A DNA stretch of 64,000 nucleotides from Ruminiclostridium papyrosolvens DSM 2782 (GCF_029318685.1 NZ_CP119677.1:4641001-4705000); one strand, 5' to 3'; numbered from the stretch's first letter, positions 24,876 to 34,758 are shown. Numbers and translations: made by a program. Notes: generated from the letters alone by a model not told the origin.

Positions 24876-25670
24876 TTATCCATTTTCCTCACATTTATTC
24901 ATTTTGGCTTCATTCCACAATTCATCCATCTCAGATAGAGTCATATCATTTAAATTTTTACCAAGTTCTGCTGCCTTCTTCTCTATATACTCAAATCTTT
25001 TAATAAACTTATTTGTAGATTGGGTTAGTGATAATTCAGGATGCACCTTGCAAAAGCGAGATAAATTAACTACTGAAAAAAATACATCTCCCATTTCTTC
25101 TTCAATGCCTGTTTTACTCGAATTCAATACTTCCTGCTCCAGTTCGTCTATTTCTTCTCGTATTTTTGCAAAGACATCTGAGGTATTATCCCAGTCAAAT
25201 CCCACTTGTGCAGCCTTTTGCTGGACCTTATAGCTTCTCATAAGTGCAGGCAAATTTTTAGGAACATCCTGAAGTACTGAGGCTTGATTTATCAGTCCCT
25301 TTTCCTTTTTCTTTATTTCCTCCCAGTTTTCAAGAACCTGATCAGAGGTATCTGCCTTTACATTTCCAAATACATGAGGGTGTCGGTGAATGAGCTTGTC
25401 ACAAATCCCGTTGATTACGTCCTCCATGGTAAAATCTCCGTTCTCTGCTGCTATAACCCCATGAAAGACTACTTGTAAAAGTACGTCTCCAAGTTCCTCA
25501 ACCATCTTCTTTTTATCGTTTAAATCTACTGCTTCAAGGTACTCATATGTTTCCTCTATAAAATACCTCTTTAAACTATCATAAGTCTGCTCACGGTCCC
25601 ACGGACAACCGGTTTCGCTCCGCAGAATCTTCATAATATCTATTAATCTATCCAGTTTACCTTCATTCAT
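24876..25670 (-). CDS. mazG: Nucleoside triphosphate pyrophosphohydrolase MazG
   Basis: The 264-residue protein has two MazG domains. The first is CPWDREQTYDSLKRYFIEETYE with the EExxE…EELGDVLLQVVFH metal-binding helices. The second is around residues 160–245, with KIREEIDELEQEV and EEEMGDVFFSVVNLSRF. It hydrolyses (d)NTPs to the monophosphate and removes damaged nucleotides. It is the equivalent of the C-terminal part of Bacillus YabN; the methylase half is absent here. It is followed by hup after 36 bp. Confidence 0.94.
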   Translation of the reverse strand: MNEGKLDRLIDIMKILRSETGCPWDREQTYDSLKRYFIEETYEYLEAVDLNDKKKMVEELGDVLLQVVFHGVIAAENGDFTMEDVINGICDKLIHRHPHVFGNVKADTSDQVLENWEEIKKKEKGLINQASVLQDVPKNLPALMRSYKVQQKAAQVGFDWDNTSDVFAKIREEIDELEQEVLNSSKTGIEEEMGDVFFSVVNLSRFCKVHPELSLTQSTNKFIKRFEYIEKKAAELGKNLNDMTLSEMDELWNEAKMNKCEENG

Positions 25671-25786
25671 ATTAATTCTCCAATTGCCTGTATGTGGCCT
25701 TTGCGTATTTCCCTTTTCTTGTTATTATACTACATTTTCAGCATTATAACCATGACCGGCGTAAATAGAGAACTAATATATTATTA

Positions 25787-26158
25787 TTAAATTACCTCTT
25801 CTTCCAACTCTTCTATTTCTGTTTCGTCAAACTCTTTTTGCTTAGCGTCGGCAAAAAACACCCTGTCTGCAACAACTTCCGTAACATAGTGCCTGTTTTT
25901 TTCTTCATCCTCCCATACTCTGGTATGTATACTTCCCTGAAGGGCTATACGATGACCTTTTGAAAAGTATTTGCTTGCAAACTCTGCGGTTTTCCCCCAT
26001 GTAACCACCGGAATAAAATCTGCAGTTTTATCATTTGTTACCTTTCTGGGGTCCCTGTCTACGGCCAGAGTAAATGCTCCCACCGCTCTCATTTTTTTGG
26101 TTGTGTACCTGAGATCAACATCTTTTGTTAACCTACCTACAAGACTGACATTATTCAT
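25787..26158 (-). CDS. ssb: Single-stranded DNA-binding protein (short paralogue)
   Basis: The 123-residue SSB starts at ATG 26158, after AAGGAGGATTTTTTT. The OB-fold reads NNVSLVGRLTKDVDLRYT, AVGAFTLAVDR and FIPVVTWGKTAEFASKYFSKG, then HRIALQGSIHTRVW. The C-terminus is acidic (DETEIEELEEEVI) but lacks the DDDIPF-type tip that recruits partner proteins in the main SSB. With its short linker this suggests an accessory SSB rather than the replicative one. It lies between spoVT and mazG, which is not the Bacillus arrangement. Confidence 0.88.
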   Translation of the reverse strand: MNNVSLVGRLTKDVDLRYTTKKMRAVGAFTLAVDRDPRKVTNDKTADFIPVVTWGKTAEFASKYFSKGHRIALQGSIHTRVWEDEEKNRHYVTEVVADRVFFADAKQKEFDETEIEELEEEVI

Positions 26159-26513
26159 AAAAAAATCCTCCTTTGCTCCCGTTATACAGGAACTAATTTT
26201 TATTACAGCAACCGTTTCCCACGCTGCTATAGATATGCAATGCCTGACTTGTGAAGATAAGGTTGACATGTTCAAAGCTGTTAATGAAATATTAACGAAA
26301 AAAACTAAGAATTGGTGTTTTTAATTTGAATTAAAAAATTAAGAAACTTTTGAAAAAAAGAAAAGTTTTAGAAAATATTGCTTACAAAAGAAATTATATA
26401 TTTTACATTACTTCCTGTCAACTGTTAATTATAATAGGGAGGATATGATAATCCCCCCTAAATAAAACCAACCGATTATATTTAAGCCTAAAAATAACCT
26501 ATTGACCTATACA
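26159..26513. other. AT-rich intergenic region downstream of spoVT
   Basis: About 355 bp. An imperfect hairpin GGGAGGAT / ATCCCCCC at 26436–26458 may end the spoVT transcript. The rest, including the upstream part of ssb, holds no gene with a ribosome binding site. Confidence 0.45.
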
Positions 26514-27068
26514 CTATTGTTCCATTTGTTTTCCTAAAAATCCTGCTGCTGATTGTGCCAGTTTTGCTTCAACTTCTCCCATTCTTACATTTGCATCCAC
26601 AGAAAGCATTATTACAGCTCCTATAGGATCACCTTCAGAAATGATTGGGGAAACAACCTGAGAGAAGTATTTTCTTTCACCATTTTCTTCTGCCAAAATT
26701 GAAATTGATTTTTCTTCAGGAGATTTTATAAGTAGTGTTGTTTTCTCCTCTATGGTTTTTTCAACATCAGAGCTAAGTTGCTTTTCAAGAAATTCTTTTT
26801 TCGATGCACCTGATACTGCAATTACTGTGTCTCTGTCAGTAATACATGTAATGTGCCCGCTAGTCTTGTGCAGTGACTCTGCATACTGTGTTGCAAAATC
26901 ACTGAGTTCTCCAATTGGAGAATACTTCTTTAATATAACCTCCCCTTCCTTATCCGTAAATATTTCCAGAGGATCACCCTCTCTTATTCTCAAGGTTCTT
27001 CTTATTTCTTTTGGTATTACAACTCTTCCTAAATCGTCTATACGTCTAACTATCCCAGTTGCTTTCAA
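26514..27068 (-). CDS. spoVT: Stage V sporulation protein T
   Basis: The 184-residue protein has an N-terminal AbrB/SpoVT swapped-hairpin DNA-binding domain (residues 1–50: KATGIVRRIDDLGRVVIPKEIRR, then IREGDPLEIF) and a C-terminal GAF-like domain (residues 55–180). It is a forespore regulator that tunes sigma-G genes. A promoter of the sigma-F/G kind precedes it. It sits downstream of prsA and mfd, as in Bacillus. Length and both domains are typical. Confidence 0.96.
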   Translation of the reverse strand: MKATGIVRRIDDLGRVVIPKEIRRTLRIREGDPLEIFTDKEGEVILKKYSPIGELSDFATQYAESLHKTSGHITCITDRDTVIAVSGASKKEFLEKQLSSDVEKTIEEKTTLLIKSPEEKSISILAEENGERKYFSQVVSPIISEGDPIGAVIMLSVDANVRMGEVEAKLAQSAAGFLGKQMEQ

Positions 27069-27102
27069 AGTATATTACCTCCTTAATAGGTTATTTTAGT
27101 CT

Positions 27103-27133
27103 TATTATTGTTTTGTTGATGATTTTTTATACA
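27103..27133 (-). promoter_or_regulatory. Candidate sigma-G/F promoter of spoVT
   Basis: On the minus strand TGTATA (27128–27133), 17 bp and CAATAATA (27110–27103) resemble the TGAATA / CATACTA forespore consensus, which fits known control of spoVT. Two mismatches keep confidence moderate. Confidence 0.4.
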
Positions 27134-27195
27134 TAATTGGTTGTACACACAGTCCCTCACTTTTGTTAAATTAAAAGTAACGAGTATCTATATGA

Positions 27196-28287
27196 TTATT
27201 TATATAGGGTTTTATCAATTTTTGCTAAAGCATTTTCATCTTTTTTAAGTGGGAATTCTTTTTTCCAGCTGTCTAATTTCTTTGTTATGAATTCGTCGTT
27301 AAATCTTGTATTCAGGATTGTTGACTTTATTTCGTCTTTAACATCATCAAACTTTGTTTCTTCTCTCTTTTCAAATTTCATAACATGATATCCGTAAGAA
27401 GTTTCAACAACACCGGTATCTCCTGCCTTGTGGTTTGCAAATGCCCAATCTTCAAACTGTGGCACCATTTTACCCTTGCTAAAGGTATAAACACCTTTGT
27501 TATTAACCTTTCCGTCCTGACCCTTGTCGTCGGAGTTCTTTTCAGCAAGTGCCTGCATGTCAGCACCTTGTTGTATTTGTTTCAGAAGGTTGTCTGCCTT
27601 TTCCTTTGCTTCCTTCTTCTTACCCTCAGTGAAGGCTGCACCTGTTTGTAAATCCTGTGTAGCAACGAGTATATGTGTTACAGTTACTTTATCATAGTCA
27701 GCTTTATGTGCATCATATTGCTTCTTAATTTCGTCGTCTGTTATTTTAACTTTATTTCTTTCACTTTCCATGTATTTCTGTGACAAAACAAGCTCTTTGT
27801 AGACTTCTTTATAATCTGCCAGAGATACACCATAATCATTTTTCAACTGTTTTTCGGCTTCTGCTCTGCTTCCGCCTGCATTTTGGATTCTTTGATCAAT
27901 AGCTTTTTCTATGTTATCCAAGTCTGCTTTTTCAAGCTTGACACCGGCTTCTTTCGCCTTAATCAACTGAATCTTGATTTCCTGTATACTATCGAGTGTA
28001 GCTTTCTTAATCTGTTCTTTTGCAGTACTTCCTTGATATTTCTGGTTCCAGTCAAACTTTGTAGAATCTTTACTTTGTGCATTCTGAAGGAATGAATTCA
28101 TATTAAACTTTGACAACACCAAATATTCCTGTTTTGTAATACCTAAATCTCCTACTTTTCCAACATCTCCTGACGACATACTTAAAACAACGACTACAGC
28201 TATTACTGCAACTACCAGTATAGCGGCAATAATTCCTATAATCAGCCCTTTTGATGTCTTTTTCACTTTAGCGTTTTCGTTTTCCAA
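27196..28287 (-). CDS. prsA: Foldase / parvulin-type peptidyl-prolyl isomerase (PrsA-like)
   Basis: The 363-residue protein has a cytoplasmic basic start (KVKKTSKG), one membrane anchor (LIIGIIAAILVVAVIAVVVVL, cut here to its core IIAAILVVAVIAV) and a SurA-type N-terminal helical region. A parvulin domain at about 195–310 contains VTHILVAT, FTEGKKKEAKEKAD and SYGYHVMKFEKRE. It assists folding of exported proteins on the outer face. PrsA is a lipoprotein in many Firmicutes, but here no lipobox cysteine is seen, so a helix anchor replaces it. It lies between mfd and spoVT. Confidence 0.88.
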   Translation of the reverse strand: MENENAKVKKTSKGLIIGIIAAILVVAVIAVVVVLSMSSGDVGKVGDLGITKQEYLVLSKFNMNSFLQNAQSKDSTKFDWNQKYQGSTAKEQIKKATLDSIQEIKIQLIKAKEAGVKLEKADLDNIEKAIDQRIQNAGGSRAEAEKQLKNDYGVSLADYKEVYKELVLSQKYMESERNKVKITDDEIKKQYDAHKADYDKVTVTHILVATQDLQTGAAFTEGKKKEAKEKADNLLKQIQQGADMQALAEKNSDDKGQDGKVNNKGVYTFSKGKMVPQFEDWAFANHKAGDTGVVETSYGYHVMKFEKREETKFDDVKDEIKSTILNTRFNDEFITKKLDSWKKEFPLKKDENALAKIDKTLYK

Positions 28288-28370
28288 AGGTAATCTCTCC
28301 CCATTTTTTTATTCAAAACCTAATTTGTAACCTGAATTTTACAAATTACTCTGATTATAATTATATTCAA

Positions 28371-31300
28371 TTATCCATTAGACTGCAATTTAATAATGTA
28401 TTGTAACAAAATCTTAATATTTGCCAAATTTTCTCTGCTGGAGGAATTTATTAATTTGAATGACAAATAAGGGTTGCTGCTGGCATTGAGCATAATCCTT
28501 CTAGGGTATTTATCCATCAGCACTCCCAGATATTGAGATACAGCTGACGCAGATTTGCGCAGTGCAAACAGTATTATATCCTCCTTCTGTGTAATGCCGA
28601 TAAAACCGCACTCCACAGCAAGTGCCTTGATATACGCAATATCCATCAGGTTTTCAACTTCTTCAGGTATATCCCCGTATCTGTCTATCAACTCATCCCT
28701 TAAATCAATTACATCATTTTCATTTTGTATTGCGGCAATTTTCTTATACATATCAATTTTTTGCTCTTCTGAGCTTATATATTCATCATCGATATATGCA
28801 TTAACATTCAAGTCAACTGCCATTTCCTCGTCCGTAGTGCGGACTTCCTTGCCGCTGAGCTCCTGAACCGCTTCATCCAAGAGCTTGCAGTACATTTCGT
28901 AACCAACTGTTTCCAGATGTCCGTGCTGCTCCGGCCCAAGTAAGTTTCCCGCTCCTCTTATTTCAAGATCTCTCATGGCTATTCTGAAGCCTGAACCAAA
29001 CTCAGTAAATTCTTTTATAGCCTGAAGCCTCTTTTCTGCTACCTCTGACAAAACCTTGTCCTTTTTATATGTGATATAGGCATATGCAAGCCTGTTGGAT
29101 CTCCCAACTCTTCCTCTTATCTGATAAAGCTGGGACAACCCCATTCTGTCTGCATCCTCTACAACAATAGTATTAACATTGGGCATATCAAGACCCGACT
29201 CTATAATGGTAGTACATACAAGGACGTCATACTCCCCGTTTATAAAACCGTACATTACATCTTCAAGTTCTTTTTCATTCATTTGTCCGTGGGCGACCGC
29301 AACTCTTGCTTCGGGAATCATTGTCCTGATTTCCTGTGCCTTTAAGTCAATACCCCTTACTCGGTTATACATATAGAAAACCTGACCGTTTCTTGCCATT
29401 TCACGGATTATGCCATCTCGTATAAGCTCCATATTGTACTCCATAACGTAGGTCTGAACAGGGTATCTTTCTTCCGGCGGATCTTCTAAAACACTGATAT
29501 CCCTTATTCCCACTAAGGACATGTGAAGTGTTCTCGGAATAGGTGTTGCTGTCAATGTGAGTACGTCAACATTTGGCTTTAATGTTTTAAGCTTTTCTTT
29601 GTGGGTTACTCCAAAACGTTGCTCCTCGTCAACTACCAATAGCCCAAGATCTTTAAATTCAATATCCTTTTGCAGAAGCCTGTGGGTACCGATGAGTATA
29701 TCCGTATTTCCGGCTTTTACGGATTTTACTATTTTTTTCTGCTCTGCAGGAGTCCTGAATCTGCTCATGACATCCACAGTTACCGGGAAGTCGCTCATCC
29801 TTTTCTTAAAGTTCTCATACAACTGTTGGGCCAGGATAGTGGTTGGAGCAAGATATGCTACCTGCTTTCCGTCCATAACAGACTTAAATACAGCCCTTAT
29901 AGCGACTTCTGTTTTGCCGTAGCCCACATCTCCGCAAAGGAGTCTGTCCATGAGTCTTTCTGACTCCATATCCTTTTTTATTTCATCAATACATTTAAGC
30001 TGGTCATCGGTTTCCTGATATGGGAATAGCTCTTCAAACTGTCTTTGCCATACGGTATCTTCACAAAAAGCATGACCCTTTGCAGACTGCCTTTGAGCAT
30101 AAAGCTTTATGAGTTCTGCCGCAAGCTGTTGCAGAGATTCCTTTACACGGTTCTTGGTTTTAGCCCACTCAGTTCCTCCAAGCTTATTGACCTTTGGGGT
30201 TTTGCCTTCAGAGCCAATGTATTTTTGGAGCAAATCCAGCTGGTTGGTGGGAATGTAAAGGAAGTCTCCTTCCTGATACCGAATTTTCAGATAATCCCTC
30301 TTAATTTCACCAACACTGAGCTTTTCAATACCGATGTATTGGCCTATACCGTGAGCCTGATGTACGACAAAATCTCCAACATTCAGGTCCGAAAAGGCCT
30401 TTATTTTGTTGCCGGCTCTCTTTGCCTTTGCTTTTTTTATTCGCTTATCCTGTCCGAATACCTCGATATCACTTATTACAACAAAAGCCGCCGTAGGGTA
30501 TTCAAACCCTTTCTGCAAGCTGCCGTGAGTTACAACAACCTCCCCGTTCTGCAACTTATACTCGGTATTATCTTTGTAACTGGAAGAAATCTCATTTGTT
30601 GCAAGGGTTTCAACTAACCTGTGTCCTCTGCCGCTGGGGCCTGAAAGAACTATTATTTTATATTCTTTTTTCCTTAGCTGTTCAATGTCGTCAACAAGCA
30701 AATCTATATGGCTTTGGTAAGAATTCCCTGATTTACATGGTATTGATATCTGATTATACGGTCTGATAAGGGAGTTGTTAGATGAAATGGCGGACAATGT
30801 TACAGTCCTCAAATTCAAAATCCGGTCTACTATGAAGTCTGCAGAAAAAGCCCATTCTGCTCCTTTAGGCAAAATACCGCCTTTTTCCAGAAGACTTTTT
30901 GCCAGCTCTTCATGCTCAAGCTGGACATTCTCAATTCTTTGAGTTATCCTCAGGGTTTCATCCAGTACAACTATTGATTCCCTCTCAATGTAATCAATTA
31001 CGGAAGCAGGAGTTTCCAGAATGTACGGGAGGTATCTGTCAATGCCCGGAAAATAGTGGTGTTCAACCAGGTTATCTATGTCTTCCTCAACACGCTTTGA
31101 TATATTTTTAACACCTTCACTGTTGTCCTTTTGCTTGAGCTTTTTAACATAGTCTGCCAAATCTTTTTTTATCTTTGAAACAATTGCTTCCTTTGATATA
31201 TCCTTGTATACTACATCTCTTGCAGGGGCAATTCTGCACTCTTCAATTGAGTTTGTGGACCTCTGCGTTGTTTCATCAAAATACCTTATAGAATCAACTT

Positions 31301-31895
31301 CGGTATCAAACAGTTCAATACGCACCGGGTGTTCACTGTTTACCGCAAAAATATCAATAATCCCCCCACGGACAGCAAACTGGGCTTTGCCCTCAACAGC
31401 TTCAACTCTTTCATAGCCATATAAAACAAGCTTTGAAACCAGTTCATCAAGATCAATTTGCAGACCTACAGAAAAATCAACAACTCCTCCTCTGAAGAGT
31501 TCAACAGGTGAAATCATCTGTATTAATGCTTCGGCTGACATTACAATCAACTTGTAGTTACCCTCTAAGCACCTCAGTAATGTTCTAGTTCTTTGATATA
31601 TAATATCGTTGCTTCTGGCTTCTATATTATATAGCATGGTCTCTTTAGGAGGATAGTACAGGACGTCATCACCCAGAAAAAAGGAAAAATCCTCATAAGC
31701 TCGCCGGGCCTGCATTTCATTGTAGGTTACATACAGTCCTCTTCTCTGTAAATGAGTACATAGGGAATATATCATATGCACTTTTTGTGAATCTGAAGGG
31801 CCGATAACCGAGACAGGCCCTTTCCCTTCACGCACATTGGTTAAAAGGGTATTATATTCATCTATCTTCAAGAGAGGATCTGTAAAAAAATTCAT
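28371..31895 (-). CDS. mfd: Transcription-repair coupling factor Mfd
   Basis: The 1174-residue SF2 translocase releases RNA polymerase stalled at DNA lesions and recruits UvrA. It has an N-terminal UvrB-like region (SVIGPSDSQKVHMI; RGGIIDIFAV), the CarD-like RNA-polymerase-interacting domain (FVVHQAHGIGQYIGIEKL, residues about 500–570), motif I LCGDVGYGKTEVAIRA, DEEQRFG (DExx box), TLTATPIPRTLHMS and QIRGRVGRSNRLAYAY (motif VI), and a C-terminal TRCF domain. It is complete and of normal length. It follows pth by 21 bp, as in Bacillus. Confidence 0.98.
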   Translation of the reverse strand: MNFFTDPLLKIDEYNTLLTNVREGKGPVSVIGPSDSQKVHMIYSLCTHLQRRGLYVTYNEMQARRAYEDFSFFLGDDVLYYPPKETMLYNIEARSNDIIYQRTRTLLRCLEGNYKLIVMSAEALIQMISPVELFRGGVVDFSVGLQIDLDELVSKLVLYGYERVEAVEGKAQFAVRGGIIDIFAVNSEHPVRIELFDTEVDSIRYFDETTQRSTNSIEECRIAPARDVVYKDISKEAIVSKIKKDLADYVKKLKQKDNSEGVKNISKRVEEDIDNLVEHHYFPGIDRYLPYILETPASVIDYIERESIVVLDETLRITQRIENVQLEHEELAKSLLEKGGILPKGAEWAFSADFIVDRILNLRTVTLSAISSNNSLIRPYNQISIPCKSGNSYQSHIDLLVDDIEQLRKKEYKIIVLSGPSGRGHRLVETLATNEISSSYKDNTEYKLQNGEVVVTHGSLQKGFEYPTAAFVVISDIEVFGQDKRIKKAKAKRAGNKIKAFSDLNVGDFVVHQAHGIGQYIGIEKLSVGEIKRDYLKIRYQEGDFLYIPTNQLDLLQKYIGSEGKTPKVNKLGGTEWAKTKNRVKESLQQLAAELIKLYAQRQSAKGHAFCEDTVWQRQFEELFPYQETDDQLKCIDEIKKDMESERLMDRLLCGDVGYGKTEVAIRAVFKSVMDGKQVAYLAPTTILAQQLYENFKKRMSDFPVTVDVMSRFRTPAEQKKIVKSVKAGNTDILIGTHRLLQKDIEFKDLGLLVVDEEQRFGVTHKEKLKTLKPNVDVLTLTATPIPRTLHMSLVGIRDISVLEDPPEERYPVQTYVMEYNMELIRDGIIREMARNGQVFYMYNRVRGIDLKAQEIRTMIPEARVAVAHGQMNEKELEDVMYGFINGEYDVLVCTTIIESGLDMPNVNTIVVEDADRMGLSQLYQIRGRVGRSNRLAYAYITYKKDKVLSEVAEKRLQAIKEFTEFGSGFRIAMRDLEIRGAGNLLGPEQHGHLETVGYEMYCKLLDEAVQELSGKEVRTTDEEMAVDLNVNAYIDDEYISSEEQKIDMYKKIAAIQNENDVIDLRDELIDRYGDIPEEVENLMDIAYIKALAVECGFIGITQKEDIILFALRKSASAVSQYLGVLMDKYPRRIMLNASSNPYLSFKLINSSSRENLANIKILLQYIIKLQSNG

Positions 31896-31916
31896 TTCTG
31901 CAACCTCCGGCTGTAA

Positions 31917-32486
31917 TTATTTATTAAAATTGTTCATGGCCTTTTCCGGCCCGCTTTTCGCTGTCATTATTGCCGCCTGCGCAGCCTTTTCAACACTTTG
32001 GTCAATTACCTGCCTATCCTCTTTTGAGAATTTGCTAAGAACATAGTCAGCCAAATCCCATTTTTCCGGTGCCCTGCCGATACCGATTCTCACTCTGGGA
32101 AATCTATCATCCTGTAATTGGTATATTATGGATTTCATGCCGTTATGTGTACCGGAACTGCCTTTGGGTCTTACTCTGATTTTCCCCGGTTCAAGGTCAA
32201 TATCATCATATATTACTACCAATCTTTCGACAGGCAGCTTGTACCAGTCAACTATTTCCCTTACACTTTCTCCGCTGAGATTCATAAAAGTCTGAGGCTT
32301 TACAAGAATGGTTCTGACTCCCTCTATCTCACCTTCTCCGTATACCGCCTTAAAACCGATTCTGGAGAGTTTTATGTTATACTTAGCTGAAATATAGTCT
32401 ATAGTATCAAAGCCAACGTTATGCCTTGTATTTTCAAATTTTGTACCGGGGTTGCCAAGCCCCACAAGAAGATATACATCTCCCAT
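31917..32486 (-). CDS. pth: Peptidyl-tRNA hydrolase
   Basis: The 189-residue Pth cleaves peptidyl-tRNA released prematurely from ribosomes. Motifs are LVGLGNPGTKFENTRHNVGFD with the catalytic His, KPQTFMNLSGESV, VIYDDIDLEPGKIRVRPKG and GSSGTHNGMKSI. The start follows CAGGAGGCGGCACAG. It is upstream of mfd on one transcript; a hairpin separates it from prs. Confidence 0.97.
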   Translation of the reverse strand: MGDVYLLVGLGNPGTKFENTRHNVGFDTIDYISAKYNIKLSRIGFKAVYGEGEIEGVRTILVKPQTFMNLSGESVREIVDWYKLPVERLVVIYDDIDLEPGKIRVRPKGSSGTHNGMKSIIYQLQDDRFPRVRIGIGRAPEKWDLADYVLSKFSKEDRQVIDQSVEKAAQAAIMTAKSGPEKAMNNFNK

Positions 32487-32527
32487 CTGTGCCGCCTCCT
32501 GTCATTTGTATATAATATATTCATGCC

Positions 32528-32558
32528 TAAAAGGGCGGTTCCTAAAAAAGAACCGCCC
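32528..32558 (-). terminator. Hairpin terminator between prs and pth
   Basis: GGGCGGTTC (32533–32541) pairs with GAACCGCCC (32550–32558) around CTAAAAAA, and on the minus strand is followed by TTTT. It would end or attenuate the glmU–prs transcript. Confidence 0.7.
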
Positions 32559-32586
32559 CCGGAAAATCAACTTCTAAGTATACAGG

Positions 32587-33546
32587 TTATATCTGGGTAA
32601 ACAATGTACTGATCGATATATCTCCATATATTCTCTCAATAGCCTCTGCAAATACTCCTGCTACAGACAAGGACTTAATCTTGTCAATTTTCTTTTCTTC
32701 GCTTAGTGTTATAGTATTTAATGTAACCAACTCTTTTATTGCTGATTCACTAATCCTCTTAATCGCCGGGCCTGAAAGTACTCCGTGGGTACAGCTTGCG
32801 TATACTTCTTTTGCGCCAGCCTCTATCAGAGCGTTAGCACCGTTGACAATAGTACCTCCGGTATCAATCATATCATCAACAAGGATTACTTTTTTATTTC
32901 TTATGTCACCTATTATATTCATTACTTCTGAAACATTTGCCTTAGGACGTCTCTTATCGATTATAGCCAGCGGGCAATCCAGTCTTTCAGCAACCTTTCT
33001 GGATCTTGTAACACTGCCTACGTCAGGGGAAACAACTACAACGTCCTCCATTGTGTCAAATTTTTCTTTGAAATATTCAGCAATAATAGGAAGACCCAAA
33101 AGATGGTCCACAGGTATATCGAAAAATCCCTGTATCTGTGGAGCGTGCAAATCCATCGTTAGTATTCTGTCTGCTCCGGCTATAGTTAAAAGATTTGCAA
33201 CAAGTTTGGCGGAAATAGGATCTCTTGCCCTTGCCTTTCTATCCTGTCTGGCGTACCCAAAGTACGGCATAACTGCTGTAATTCTACCTGCTGAAGCTCT
33301 TTTTACCGCATCAATCATAACCAAAAGCTCCATAAGGTTATCATTTATCGGCTGGCAAGTGGATTGAATGATAAACACATCTGAACCTCTTACTACTTCA
33401 CCGATATTAACAGCTGTTTCACCGTCACTAAACCTTCCAACATTCGCAATACCTACGGGTATTCCAATCTTTTCAGCTATCTCATCGGCTAAAGGCTTAT
33501 TGGAATTACCTGTAAATATTTTAATATCCTTTCCGTGCAGATTCAT
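32587..33546 (-). CDS. prs: Ribose-phosphate pyrophosphokinase (PRPP synthase)
   Basis: The 319-residue class I enzyme makes PRPP from ribose 5-phosphate and ATP for nucleotide, His and Trp synthesis. Motifs are [41 protein letters not shown], the catalytic flexible-loop region DKRRPKAN and the PRPP-binding [18 protein letters not shown]. It lies next to glmU, the standard Firmicutes pair, with a gap of 39 bp. The start follows AAGGAGAATTGAA. Confidence 0.97.
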   Translation of the reverse strand: MNLHGKDIKIFTGNSNKPLADEIAEKIGIPVGIANVGRFSDGETAVNIGEVVRGSDVFIIQSTCQPINDNLMELLVMIDAVKRASAGRITAVMPYFGYARQDRKARARDPISAKLVANLLTIAGADRILTMDLHAPQIQGFFDIPVDHLLGLPIIAEYFKEKFDTMEDVVVVSPDVGSVTRSRKVAERLDCPLAIIDKRRPKANVSEVMNIIGDIRNKKVILVDDMIDTGGTIVNGANALIEAGAKEVYASCTHGVLSGPAIKRISESAIKELVTLNTITLSEEKKIDKIKSLSVAGVFAEAIERIYGDISISTLFTQI

Positions 33547-33585
33547 TTCAATTCTCCTTTTTATTACATTTATAATATTGTGTGT

Positions 33586-34758
33586 TTATTTCCGCTTTAA
33601 ATCCTTCTTTGTAACCCAATCCTGCTTTACCGTCTGCCTTTGTCGTGCTATTGCGAGAGAATTTTCAGGTACTTCCTCCGTTATGGTGGAACCTGCGGCA
33701 ACATATGCATCATTTTTTACAACAACAGGTGATACAAGATTTACATTACATCCTATAAATGAATTATCTCCAACAATTGTCTTGTTTTTGTTCTTTCCGT
33801 CATAATTTACAAAAACAACGCCACAACCAATATTAACATTTGAACCAACCTCGGCATCACCTACATATGTCAGATGCGAGATTTTAGTCCTATCCCCGAT
33901 AACTGATTTTTTAATTTCAACAAAATCTCCGATTTTAACGTTCTTACCCACATTACTTCCCGGTCTCAGATATGCAAACGGTCCCACATGAGTAGCATCC
34001 CCTATGGAGCTGTCATATGCAACTGAATTTGCTACTTCAACATTATTTCCAATCCTACAATTGACAATTCTTGAGTTAGGGCCAATTATGGAGCCCTCCC
34101 CCACAACCGTATTTCCCTCTATTATGGTATTGGGCATAATTACAGTATCCTCACCGATAACTGCACCTGCATCTATAAAAGTAGATGAAGCATCCATTAC
34201 CGTGACGCCCGACAACATAACCTTTTTCAATATAACGGATTTAATTTCCCCCATAGCAGTTGAAAGTGCTACTCTGTCATCTACTACAATAAATTGGGTT
34301 TTGTCTTCCGAAGATATCTTGTTTTTGTTTTGAAAAGATTGGAAAATCTGAGCAATGTTAAACTTTGAAAATGATTGAATACCTAATTCATTTAAATGGT
34401 CTTGAAAGCTTTTGCTTTTAAACACATAGACCGAAGCTTTCCCATTACATGAAATAATAGCTGTCGTGTCGTTCCCCTCTGATGTATGCTTTTCCAGTAA
34501 ATGCCTGAAAGTCTCGGCCAGTATCAGCGGCTGGTCTCCCCAGTTGATTATAAAATTCTCCGAATTGCCGATTAAATCCCTGACTCTATCAATATCATCA
34601 CAATGTATTGATTGAACTTCACCTGTTACTTCGGCTAATGCAGACCCAGCCCACTGCAATACACTTTGACCCAGTATGCTATGGCTTTCAACAGGTTTTT
34701 TGGATTTAAACGTGCTGCTATTACTGTCTGTAATGACTAATCCTACAATTTTATTCAT
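33586..34758 (-). CDS. glmU: GlmU-like protein with degenerate uridylyltransferase domain
   Basis: The protein has 390 residues, against about 455 for normal GlmU. The C-terminal left-handed beta-helix (residues about 195–370) is well kept: FIDAGAVIGEDTVIMPNTIIEG, RIGNNVEVANSVAYDSSIGD, VGPFAYLRPGSNVG, VEIKKSVIG, SHLTYVGDAEVG with the catalytic His, NYDGKNKNKTIVGD, and AAGSTITEEVP. This half acetylates glucosamine 1-phosphate. The N-terminal half has lost the LAAGxGTRMxS loop that binds UTP; the equivalent is VITDSNSSTFKS, and the domain is shortened, keeping only GDQPLI. The pyrophosphorylase step is therefore probably absent here. Position upstream of prs is the normal glmU site. ATG at 34758 follows GTGGGGGCTTAATA. 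Confidence 0.85.
   Translation of the reverse strand: MNKIVGLVITDSNSSTFKSKKPVESHSILGQSVLQWAGSALAEVTGEVQSIHCDDIDRVRDLIGNSENFIINWGDQPLILAETFRHLLEKHTSEGNDTTAIISCNGKASVYVFKSKSFQDHLNELGIQSFSKFNIAQIFQSFQNKNKISSEDKTQFIVVDDRVALSTAMGEIKSVILKKVMLSGVTVMDASSTFIDAGAVIGEDTVIMPNTIIEGNTVVGEGSIIGPNSRIVNCRIGNNVEVANSVAYDSSIGDATHVGPFAYLRPGSNVGKNVKIGDFVEIKKSVIGDRTKISHLTYVGDAEVGSNVNIGCGVVFVNYDGKNKNKTIVGDNSFIGCNVNLVSPVVVKNDAYVAAGSTITEEVPENSLAIARQRQTVKQDWVTKKDLKRK

Noticed and set aside
30045-30617. Plus-strand open frame of 190 codons opposite mfd
   Set aside because: It is antisense to the conserved helicase gene, with no start site and no recognisable family.
32681-33367. Plus-strand open frame of 228 codons opposite prs
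   Set aside because: It lies wholly inside the conserved prs gene in antisense, and there is no ribosome binding site or known domain.
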